Shown here: piece by piece, positions 6,434 to 11,894 of the stretch
Layout: every line of letters starts with the position of its first letter
Numbering within the stretch: the first letter of the stretch is position 1
Source: Crocinitomicaceae bacterium
Lineage (GTDB): Bacteria; Bacteroidota; Bacteroidia; Flavobacteriales_D; Crocinitomicaceae
Assembly: GCA_030830385.1 (NCBI GenBank)
Contig: JAURNA010000357.1
Coordinates: 1 to 11,894, forward strand
Reading direction: 5' to 3'
Length of the DNA stretch: 11,894 nt
Position numbers and translations under genes: made by a program
The notes under the pieces: generated by a model
The model's database searches: none
Seen by the model: only the letters and a program-made list of their open reading frames with translations
What the model was told of the DNA's origin: nothing

Positions 6434-7975
6434 ATGGAAGAATTTTTCATCAAAGCCCTTCAACTTCTATCGTCGTTGTCAATATTGGTGTTTTTACACG
6501 AATTGGGGCATTTCATTCCCGCACGACTTTTCAAAACGCGGGTGGAAAAATTCTACTTGTTCTTCAATCCATGGTTTGCATTGTACAAACGTAAGATTGG
6601 CGAAACCGAATGGGGCATCGGATGGCTCCCGCTTGGTGGATACGTGAAAATTGCCGGGATGATAGACGAATCCATGGATAAAGAGCAAATGGCTAAGCCG
6701 GCTCAACCGTGGGAATTCCGCTCGAAAAAACCATGGCAACGATTGATCATCATGACCGGAGGAGTGATTGTGAACATCATCGTTAGTTTCGTGCTGTACA
6801 TCATGGTACTTGGAGTTTGGGGAGAAGATCAAATTCATACGAAAGACCTGGAGTACGGATTGGCCGTTCATCCGGCAATGGAGAAATACGGGCTCGTCTC
6901 CGGGGACAATGTTCTTGAAATCAATGGTGAACCGGTTCTTAAAATTGAGGACATTGCTGCGGGGATTATGTTCCGTGATCAGTACAACCTCAAGATACAA
7001 CACGCCAATGGCAGCATTGAGCAACTGAAGCTCAGTGAGGACATCGAGTATCTCATTTTCGAAAACGGGTGGTTCCCCATCTTTGGATTGAGACGCAGAC
7101 CGGGATCGGTAGAAGCGCTAACATGTACCGCTCCTTTTTCATGGGTATACCAGGACGCAAGCTATACGTTTAAGTCCGGAACCGTTCTCTTAGAAATCAA
7201 CGACACTCCGATCAGCGAAATTGCATCGGTTCGGGACATGATTCGTGAAGAAAAACCCATGAGCCTTACACTCGCAGGTGAGGATACCGTTAAGCGAACC
7301 GTTGGGACGAAGGATCTCCAGAAATGTTTCGCGCGCTTTCCTGCCCTTCTTGGTGGCTTGCGTCCGAAAGACAGCATTTTGAGCATAAATGACCGGAACA
7401 TTGCGTTCTTCGACGATATCCAGAGCGAACTGTACAAAAACAAGGAAACGTATGTGGATATGCAGATTCTGCGTGGCAAAGATACCATGGACCTATCCGT
7501 GCGTTCGGGTAAGATGGGAACCATCGGTTTTGGTGTTTCTGACGAAGTGTTTCTGGATAGCGACAAGATTCAACACATCGATTATTCCTTTGGACAAAGC
7601 TTCGGTGCCGGAATGGCAATGGGTATGCAAACGCTCTCGGACTACATTGGTCAGTTGAAGTTCGTCTTCACCCAAAAAGGAGCCAGTTCGCTCGGTGGAT
7701 TCGGTACAATTGGGAAGATGTTCTCTCCAACCTGGAATTGGAGACAATTTTGGACGGCAACGGCCTTTATATCGATCATTTTAGCATTCATGAATATTCT
7801 TCCGATTCCGGCACTGGATGGCGGACACGTGGTGTTTTTGCTGTATGAAATGGTGACGGGCCGAGAAGCTCCACAGCGCGTATTGGAGGTGGCACAAATG
7901 ATCGGTTTCTTCCTGTTGATGGGATTGATTCTCTACGCAAACGGAAACGATATATTCAATGCCTTGTTCGATTAG
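6434..7975 (+). CDS. rseP: RseP-type site-2 zinc metalloprotease
   Basis: A membrane-embedded site-2 protease of the RseP/M50 family, which cleaves membrane segments of anti-sigma factors and leftover signal peptides. The zinc motif HELGH is at residues 22-26 in the first membrane helix (SLSILVFLHELGHFIPARLF). It is followed by the family's LPLGGYVKIAG loop, and the third zinc ligand lies in NILPIPALDGGH, Asp462. A membrane helix follows the first loop (RLIIMTGGVIVNIIVSFVLY), and another closes the C-terminus. PDZ-like segments include SGDNVLEINGEPV and LRPKDSILSINDRNI. At 513 residues it is longer than the roughly 430-450 I expect for Bacteroidota members. The extra part between the two PDZ segments contains a third PDZ-like core, SGTVLLEINDTPISEIASV. 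The start at 6434 puts the first helix at the N-terminus, as the family requires. Confidence 0.95.
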   Translation: MEEFFIKALQLLSSLSILVFLHELGHFIPARLFKTRVEKFYLFFNPWFALYKRKIGETEWGIGWLPLGGYVKIAGMIDESMDKEQMAKPAQPWEFRSKKPWQRLIIMTGGVIVNIIVSFVLYIMVLGVWGEDQIHTKDLEYGLAVHPAMEKYGLVSGDNVLEINGEPVLKIEDIAAGIMFRDQYNLKIQHANGSIEQLKLSEDIEYLIFENGWFPIFGLRRRPGSVEALTCTAPFSWVYQDASYTFKSGTVLLEINDTPISEIASVRDMIREEKPMSLTLAGEDTVKRTVGTKDLQKCFARFPALLGGLRPKDSILSINDRNIAFFDDIQSELYKNKETYVDMQILRGKDTMDLSVRSGKMGTIGFGVSDEVFLDSDKIQHIDYSFGQSFGAGMAMGMQTLSDYIGQLKFVFTQKGASSLGGFGTIGKMFSPTWNWRQFWTATAFISIILAFMNILPIPALDGGHVVFLLYEMVTGREAPQRVLEVAQMIGFFLLMGLILYANGNDIFNALFD

Positions 7976-8010
7976 TCAGCGAAATGGCACGAAATTCGTA
8001 CTGCATAACA

Positions 8011-8018
8011 TAAACTTG
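8011..8018 (+). promoter_or_regulatory. -7 box of the GLPGLI/DUF4412-like gene
   Basis: TAAACTTG is one base off TAnnTTTG and ends 5 nt before the ATG at 8024, matching the leaderless geometry seen at ygiQ and the 6040 gene. Confidence 0.45.
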
Positions 8019-8023
8019 ATTAT

Positions 8024-8698
8024 ATGAAATCTCTATTGTTGACCCTGGCATTCACAATTGTTGGTTCGTTCGGACATGCACAAATGACGGAGGGATATAT
8101 CAAATTTAACGTCAAAGTATCTTCAGAAGAACCCGGCATGGCAATGGCCGTTGCTATGATGCAAGATGCGAATATGATCGTATATTTCAACGAAAGCGCA
8201 GTGCGTTCTGAAGTAGATATGGGCATCAGTCAACAAATTGCCATGTTCGACGTAACAACAGATTCAATGCTGATGTTGATGGATATGTTAGGGAAAAAAC
8301 TTGCAATTCCGATGAGTGTTAAGGAGATTACAGAAAGCACGGGCGAAACTCCGAAATACTCTATCAGTGTCAAGAAAAAGGAGCAGAAAGAAATTGCTGG
8401 CCACAAATGCACAAAGGCAATTGTATCGGACGAGGAAGGCAATGAAGTCGAAGTCTGGTACACTGAGAAAATCAAACCGCCATTTAATAAAGCTACTTCC
8501 GCAGATGGATGGCAAGCTGAATTGCCGGGATATGCTTTGGAGTACAGTACCGTGCAGAACAACATTGAAATGCATTACATAGCTACTGAAGTGAGCGATG
8601 AAGTAGATACATCTCTACTCAAGCTAGCCATTCCCGATGGGTACGAGAAAGTTTCTCTGGAAGAGTTGGAAGAAAAAATAGGAGGGGCAAACCATTGA
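8024..8698 (+). CDS. Secreted GLPGLI/DUF4412-like protein
   Basis: A 224-residue exported protein with signal peptide MKSLLLTLAFTIVGSFGHAQ, cleaved after HAQ. The mature part opens with TEGYIKFNVKVSS, then long antiparallel strand patterns, then IAGHKCTKAIVSDEEGNEVE leading to VWYTEKI, and later ALEYSTVQNNIEMHYIATEV. The GHKC-to-WYTEKI block resembles the central signature of GLPGLI and DUF4412 proteins, periplasmic or surface-linked proteins of Bacteroidota with no known function. The N-terminal half is unusually rich in methionine (GMAMAVAMMQDANM and MLMLMDMLG), which might reflect metal or oxidant handling or simply a hydrophobic surface; that is speculation. It appears to be transcribed alone, with a weak terminator after it. 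The domain match is by pattern only. Confidence 0.75.
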   Translation: MKSLLLTLAFTIVGSFGHAQMTEGYIKFNVKVSSEEPGMAMAVAMMQDANMIVYFNESAVRSEVDMGISQQIAMFDVTTDSMLMLMDMLGKKLAIPMSVKEITESTGETPKYSISVKKKEQKEIAGHKCTKAIVSDEEGNEVEVWYTEKIKPPFNKATSADGWQAELPGYALEYSTVQNNIEMHYIATEVSDEVDTSLLKLAIPDGYEKVSLEELEEKIGGANH

Positions 8699-8721
8699 GT
8701 CCGCTAAGAAGAAAATGAAGC

Positions 8722-8746
8722 CCTGACCGATGCATCAGGATTTTTT
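8722..8746 (+). terminator. Probable terminator after the GLPGLI/DUF4412-like gene
   Basis: CCTGA (8722-8726) pairs with TCAGG (8735-8739) around an 8-nt loop and is followed after one A by six T residues, 24 nt after the stop. The stem is short, so termination may be partial. Confidence 0.5.
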
Positions 8747-8772
8747 ATTTCACCTTCACCCCGGAACAAGGA

Positions 8773-8926
8773 CAATGATTGAAGGGATTGATTGAAGTTG
8801 TCTAAAGTCGAATGCTTATAAGAAATAAGAACGCCCATAAATTGATAATCAACAAATCAGCACCCTTGTGTTCTTATAAGTTGGTCAATAAAACTACGAT
8901 AAAAATGAGATTTGTCCGCTCGTGTC
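8773..8926. repeat. Intergenic repeat element B (paired with element A)
   Basis: This is the second copy of the element at 2227-2384, again in a convergent intergenic gap. Its conserved blocks are at 8792-8815 (TTGAAGTTGTCTAAAGTCGA and on), 8840-8863 (AATTGATAATCAACAAATCA and on) and 8907-8926 (GAGATTTGTCCGCTCGTGTC). By eye they are about 80-88% identical to A with almost equal spacing. It carries a perfect 10-bp inverted pair, CTTATAAGAA at 8815-8824 and TTCTTATAAG at 8871-8880, enclosing the AATTGATAATCAAC block. The corresponding arms in A differ in sequence but remain roughly complementary, which hints at a conserved fold. Both plus-strand readings through block 1 hit stops, so it is not protein coding. 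Confidence 0.7.
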
Positions 8927-8964
8927 TTTTGGTAATGGACAGAATAACAGTACTTCTAAAACCG

Positions 8965-9417
8965 CTACCCTAAAAAGTCTGTAATGAGGTTGAATGGATC
9001 CATCGTCATCACAAATACATTAATAAGTACCAAGACAATAACCCCATAACTCAACTTTGTATTCTTATGCTTTACCATATGAACGATGGTAATGGTCAAA
9101 TAGACAACTGTAGTTACAATCCAAATATATAATGAAACAACACGTACAGCTACCTGAAGCGATATGTTCTCTTCATTAAAAACGAGCAAGAAAGCAATCC
9201 ACAGCAAGGTAAATACTCCATAAGTGATGAATCCCCTTTTCATCTGCATCTTGTTAAGATCACGTGAGGGTTTAAATTCCCAAGGGTCAAAATCATCGGA
9301 AAACTTTGACTTTCTCTTGTAGTTGTTCTCACCAATTTCCTTCGCCTTGTCAAATAATAGCCTCCAATTAAAATCAGGTACTTCCGTAATCCAACTATAA
9401 CCAAACGCTCTCACCAA
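8965..9417 (-). CDS. Accessory protein, C-terminal part with three membrane segments (likely frameshifted)
   Basis: This frame encodes about 150 residues from a TTG at 9417 (or the GTG next to it). A polar N-terminal part contains WITEVPDFNWRLLFDKAKEI and SKFSDDFDPWEFKP. It is followed by three hydrophobic helices near residues 64-81 (ITYGVFTLLWIAFLLVF), 89-115 and 124-142. No ATG start exists, yet the frame stays open and protein-like upstream of the TTG (VTPEGGDDIDFYGGGLVRAF), overlapping the end of the 9411-9680 frame. This suggests that the two are one gene of about 238 codons broken by a one-base loss near 9465. The family is not recognised. Codon use is more AT-rich than in neighbouring core genes, consistent with recent acquisition. 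Whether the protein is made is unclear. Confidence 0.55.
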   Translation of the reverse strand: MVRAFGYSWITEVPDFNWRLLFDKAKEIGENNYKRKSKFSDDFDPWEFKPSRDLNKMQMKRGFITYGVFTLLWIAFLLVFNEENISLQVAVRVVSLYIWIVTTVVYLTITIVHMVKHKNTKLSYGVIVLVLINVFVMTMDPFNLITDFLG

Positions 9418-9680
9418 TCCTCCTCCTCCATAAAAATCAATATCGTCCCCTCCCTCTGGGGTAACGTAAGTGACGCTCCATTAGGTATCTTGATTACTGC
9501 ATCTCTATATTTCGCCGTAGCTGCACCGTCTATTTCCTCATAAAGTACTCCTCCTGGTCCTATAGAACCAACCCACGAACCATTTTCAGGTTTATAGTAT
9601 ATAGTGTGCGTGCTATTACTCGTTAAATAAGCTGTCTTTCCTGATCTTTTTTCCAACATTGCCTGCATAGCTGACTTCAT
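9411..9680 (-). CDS. Accessory protein, N-terminal part (likely frameshifted)
   Basis: An 89-residue frame starting MKSAMQAMLEKRSGKTAYLT, then a beta-rich segment (THTIYYKPENGSWVGSIGPGG, then VLYEEIDGAATAKYRDAVIK, IPNGASLT). After IPNGASLT the reading becomes low quality (LPQREGTILIFMEEEDW, stop). In contrast the frame one base back continues as VTPEGGDDIDFYGGG into the membrane protein at 8965-9417. The YYKPE, G-PGG, DG-A and IPNG spacing recalls small beta domains found at the C-termini of secreted or polymorphic-toxin-like proteins in Flavobacteriia, but I cannot name a family. The frame is open upstream of the ATG for about 20 codons to a TAA, so the true N-terminus may have been lost. 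It lies just downstream of a transposase relic. Confidence 0.5.
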   Translation of the reverse strand: MKSAMQAMLEKRSGKTAYLTSNSTHTIYYKPENGSWVGSIGPGGVLYEEIDGAATAKYRDAVIKIPNGASLTLPQREGTILIFMEEEDW

Positions 9681-9755
9681 GGAAAAATCAACTTTTCTAT
9701 AGCACTTTACTGAGTTAACTTTACGTTTTCCATGATGCGCAATATAGACTTATAC

Positions 9756-9990
9756 TCAATTTAATAAATTAATTTGATCCCCCCAAAGTTTACCCGTAAG
9801 AAGTACGGTTAAGTTTGTAGCAAAATTCACTGAGATAATTTTGAAGATATTTCCCCTTGATTTTGTGAAAGGTTCCAAGTAGTGTTCTTTTGGCATTACC
9901 AATGGCAATGTGCACCCATTTGAGCGTGTTCGCATAAACATTCTTCACGTTAACATCAGCTCCGAAAACATGCGCTATGGAGTCATTCAT
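9756..9990 (-). pseudogene. IS1595-family transposase, C-terminal relic with frameshift
   Basis: The frame 9990-9790 contains LKWVHIAIGNAKRTLLGTFH, then KIKGKYLQNYLSEFCYKLNR. This is the C-terminal end of the DDE domain of IS1595-type transposases (family form WVHI-ISNAKR to LQ-YL-EFCYK-NRRYFGE-LF). After KLNR the frame breaks (TSYG, stop), and the family-like ending resumes in another frame as GKLWGDQINLLN, stop near 9756, so there is also a frameshift. The N-terminal three quarters, with the first two catalytic Asp residues, are absent. The relic begins 8 nt inside the end of queG, which marks the deletion boundary. I could not place a terminal inverted repeat confidently in 9700-9756. It is non-functional and marks past IS activity here. 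Confidence 0.75.
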
Positions 9991-10912
9991 CCGTCAGAAA
10001 TTTAATGTTTCGTTTGATTCCTGAGAATTTAGTCCGTTTAACTGCACTCTTGCGAAACAACTCCCGAAATATTTCTTCCGTCAGGTCCTCCCAGTCTGAT
10101 TTGTTCATCTGTAAAAGATTATCATGAGGTGAAAAACGCTGTTCATTGTGCGTCTGAGAAAAACGATTCCATGGACATACCTCCTGACAAACATCACAGC
10201 CGAACATCCAATTGTCCATTTTGCCTTTGAATTCTCGCGGAATGATTTCGTCTTTCAGTTCTATGGTAAGATAGGAAATACACTTCGATCCATCGACGAC
10301 ATAAGGTTGGACAATGGCGTCCGTCGGGCAGGCATCGATACAGGCTGTGCAGGTACCACAATAATCCTTCATGGGACCATCAGGTATGAGTTCAAGGTCA
10401 AGGATCAATTCGGCGACGAAGAAAAACGATCCATGCCTAGGGTGAATGAGGTTCGCATTCTTTCCTACCCACCCGAGTCCACTCCTGGCCGCCCAGACTT
10501 TGTCCATTACCGGAGCCGAATCCACAAATACACGACCGGAAACTTCTCCGATTTCTTCCTGGATGAATCCCAGCAAATCTTTGAGTTTATCCTTGATGAC
10601 AAAATGATAGTCTTCACCGTAGGCATATTTCGAAATCTTTGGTGCTCCTGCTGGTTGCTGGCGTTCTTCCGGGTAATAATTGAGTAGCAACGAAACTACA
10701 CTTTTGGCACCGTCAACCAATTTTCTTGGATCGAGTCGTTTGTCGAAATGGTTTTCCATGTACGACATTTTGCCATGATAACCACTCTTCAACCACTTTT
10801 CCAAACGAGGTGCTTCTTCTGCCAGAAAATCTGCTTTTGAAATTCCGCAGTACATGAAACCAAGCTCATTGGCTTTTGATTTGATCAGTCGACTATGTGA
10901 ATCGCGGTGCAT
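9983..10912 (-). CDS. queG: Epoxyqueuosine reductase
   Basis: QueG carries out the last step of queuosine synthesis, reducing epoxyqueuosine to queuosine at position 34 of GUN-anticodon tRNAs, using cobalamin and two [4Fe-4S] clusters. The 309-residue length fits the short Bacteroidota form without the C-terminal HEAT repeats. The ferredoxin-like motifs are CGTCTACIDACP (Cys185, 188, 191, 195) and CDVCQEVCPW (Cys239, 242, 246), with Cys211 between them completing the ligand set. VDSAPVMDKVWAARSGLGW (from residue 130) contains the conserved region around Asp131, which corresponds to the proposed catalytic acid. The cobalamin-binding domain occupies the N-terminal half. The ATG at 10912 starts MHRDSHSRLIKSKANELGF, a normal family start. 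The C-terminus (GIKRNIKFLTDE) looks intact despite the adjacent transposase relic. Confidence 0.96.
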   Translation of the reverse strand: MHRDSHSRLIKSKANELGFMYCGISKADFLAEEAPRLEKWLKSGYHGKMSYMENHFDKRLDPRKLVDGAKSVVSLLLNYYPEERQQPAGAPKISKYAYGEDYHFVIKDKLKDLLGFIQEEIGEVSGRVFVDSAPVMDKVWAARSGLGWVGKNANLIHPRHGSFFFVAELILDLELIPDGPMKDYCGTCTACIDACPTDAIVQPYVVDGSKCISYLTIELKDEIIPREFKGKMDNWMFGCDVCQEVCPWNRFSQTHNEQRFSPHDNLLQMNKSDWEDLTEEIFRELFRKSAVKRTKFSGIKRNIKFLTDE

Positions 10913-11014
10913 TTACGTTCGATCTGAAATTGCCTGAGTTTCCAACCAAAAGCTCAGTATCATGGTACGTGTTTTCGGTGATGTATGAAGATAACGATTT
11001 TACCGGTTCCTTCT

Positions 11015-11894
11015 TCAGAATAATCCTCCCTGCGTATAACCCGGGTTCTTTCCGAGGTGATTGTAGGCTCGCTCGGTTACCTTTCGTCCCCTCGGAGTTC
11101 GGATCAAAAATCCTTCCTGAATGAGAAAGGGTTCGTAAACTTCCTCAAGGGTTCCGGCATTTTCTCCGATTGCCGTGGCGATGGTTGTGATACCCACCGG
11201 ACCCCCCTGGAATTTATCGATAATGGTCAACAGAATGCGATTATCCATTTCATCCAAACCGCTTTGATCCACATTGAGTGCTTCCAGGGCCACGTTGGTG
11301 ATGTCCAACGTAATCGTGCCGTCTCCCTTGATTTGTGCAAAATCACGCACGCGTCGTAGCAATGAGTTTGCAATTCTGGGCGTACCCCGGCTTCTGCTGG
11401 CGATTTGATAGGCTGCGTCTTCCTTGATGGGAATTTCGAGCAAGCCCGCCGATCGCTCCACAATCATCGTAAGTGTTTTTGCGTCGTAGTATTGGAGACG
11501 GGAGTTAATTCCAAACCGCGCACGCAGGGGTGACGTAAGCAATCCCGAACGCGTTGTGGCACCAATCAACGTAAATGGCTCCAATGCAATCTGTACCGTT
11601 CGGGCGTTGGGTCCACTGTCGATCATGATATCGATGGAATAATCTTCCATGGCCGAGTACAGGTACTCTTCAATGACCGGACTCAATCGATGGATTTCAT
11701 CAATGAAAAGCACATCTCCTTTTTCTAAATTGGTCAATAATCCTGCAAGATCACCTGGCTTATCTAGAACAGGGCCAGAAGTAATTCGAATATTCACTCC
11801 TAATTCATTCGCAATGATATTGGCCAAAGTAGTTTTTCCTAAACCTGGAGGGCCGTGCAATAAAACATGATCTAGTGCTTCATCCCGTTTTTTA
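11015..11894 (-). CDS. ruvB: Holliday junction branch migration ATPase RuvB (N-terminus off the right edge)
   Basis: RuvB is the hexameric AAA+ motor that, with RuvA, drives branch migration at Holliday junctions during recombination and repair. The visible 292 residues begin inside the protein: KKRDEALDHVLLHGPPGLGK at the edge contains the Walker A motif (GPPGLGKT). Walker B is LFIDEIHR, then comes the RuvB-specific beta-hairpin region (EDYSIDIMIDSGPNARTVQI) and sensor 1/arginine-finger segment GATTRSGLLTSPLRARFG. The lid follows, and the C-terminal winged-helix DNA-binding domain is EPFLIQEGFLIRTPRGRKVT, ending near YTQGGLF. The frame is continuous to base 11893, so the apparent start at 11860 is internal; roughly 45-50 residues are missing. 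It lies 102 nt before queG on the same strand, possibly in one transcript. Confidence 0.97.
   Translation of the reverse strand, partial: KKRDEALDHVLLHGPPGLGKTTLANIIANELGVNIRITSGPVLDKPGDLAGLLTNLEKGDVLFIDEIHRLSPVIEEYLYSAMEDYSIDIMIDSGPNARTVQIALEPFTLIGATTRSGLLTSPLRARFGINSRLQYYDAKTLTMIVERSAGLLEIPIKEDAAYQIASRSRGTPRIANSLLRRVRDFAQIKGDGTITLDITNVALEALNVDQSGLDEMDNRILLTIIDKFQGGPVGITTIATAIGENAGTLEEVYEPFLIQEGFLIRTPRGRKVTERAYNHLGKNPGYTQGGLF

Noticed and set aside
6494..7024. 176-codon minus-strand open frame inside rseP
   Set aside because: It is antisense to the zinc-motif and first PDZ region of rseP, which are clearly coding on the plus strand.
9756..9941. Separate 61-residue gene in the transposase relic
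   Set aside because: Only its last dozen residues (GKLWGDQINLLN) resemble transposase; the rest is out of frame with the family-like reading. It is part of the decayed relic.
10148..10687. 179-codon plus-strand open frame opposite queG
   Set aside because: It is antisense to a complete queG with all its cysteine motifs, and the translation shows no family features.
11860..11862. Start of ruvB within the window
   Set aside because: This codon is a TTG inside the Walker A region (LLHGPPGLGK). The frame continues to the window edge and the true start lies outside.
1..11894. CRISPR array, tRNA or rRNA genes
   Set aside because: No regularly spaced repeats, tRNA cloverleaf or rRNA signature sequence was seen on either strand.

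Overview
The window looks like chromosomal DNA of a Bacteroidota bacterium, most likely a member of the Flavobacteriales. The evidence is the TAnnTTTG-type -7 promoter boxes placed just before start codons, the near absence of Shine-Dalgarno sequences, and the protein types: a ctc-form L25 with an acidic tail next to prs, a YgiQ-type radical SAM protein, short QueG, secreted proteins ending their signals in FAQ or HAQ, and a GLPGLI/DUF4412-like protein. The genus cannot be fixed from the sequence alone.

Layout. The left edge carries the start of a minus-strand lipoprotein gene (1-127), divergent from ygiQ (222-2138, +). A convergent intergenic region follows. It holds a structured repeat (element A, about 2227-2384) and a strong terminator serving the minus-strand pair prs-rplY (4039 to 2492). 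Next on the minus strand come a YceI-like lipoprotein (5920-5282), a CvpA-family membrane protein (5209-4631) and a small outer-membrane-like protein (4683-4135), the last two overlapping by 53 nt. On the plus strand are a small conserved protein of unknown function (6040-6393), the site-2 protease rseP (6434-7975) and a secreted GLPGLI/DUF4412-like protein (8024-8698).

From about 8.7 to 10.0 kb the content changes to an AT-rich accessory stretch. It contains element B (about 8773-8926), clearly homologous to element A; a two-part gene (9680-9411 and 9417-8965) that reads best as one protein split by a frameshift; and a decayed C-terminal fragment of an IS1595-family transposase (9990-9756) abutting queG. 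The core genome resumes with queG (10912-9983, queuosine tRNA modification) and the C-terminal four fifths of ruvB (11894-11015, running off the right edge).

The core genes serve separate housekeeping jobs: PRPP supply and ribosome assembly (prs-rplY), envelope stress proteolysis (rseP), tRNA modification (queG) and Holliday-junction migration (ruvB). The points most worth following up are the paired A/B repeats, both lodged between convergent genes with conserved block spacing, and the frameshifted accessory gene between element B and the transposase relic.
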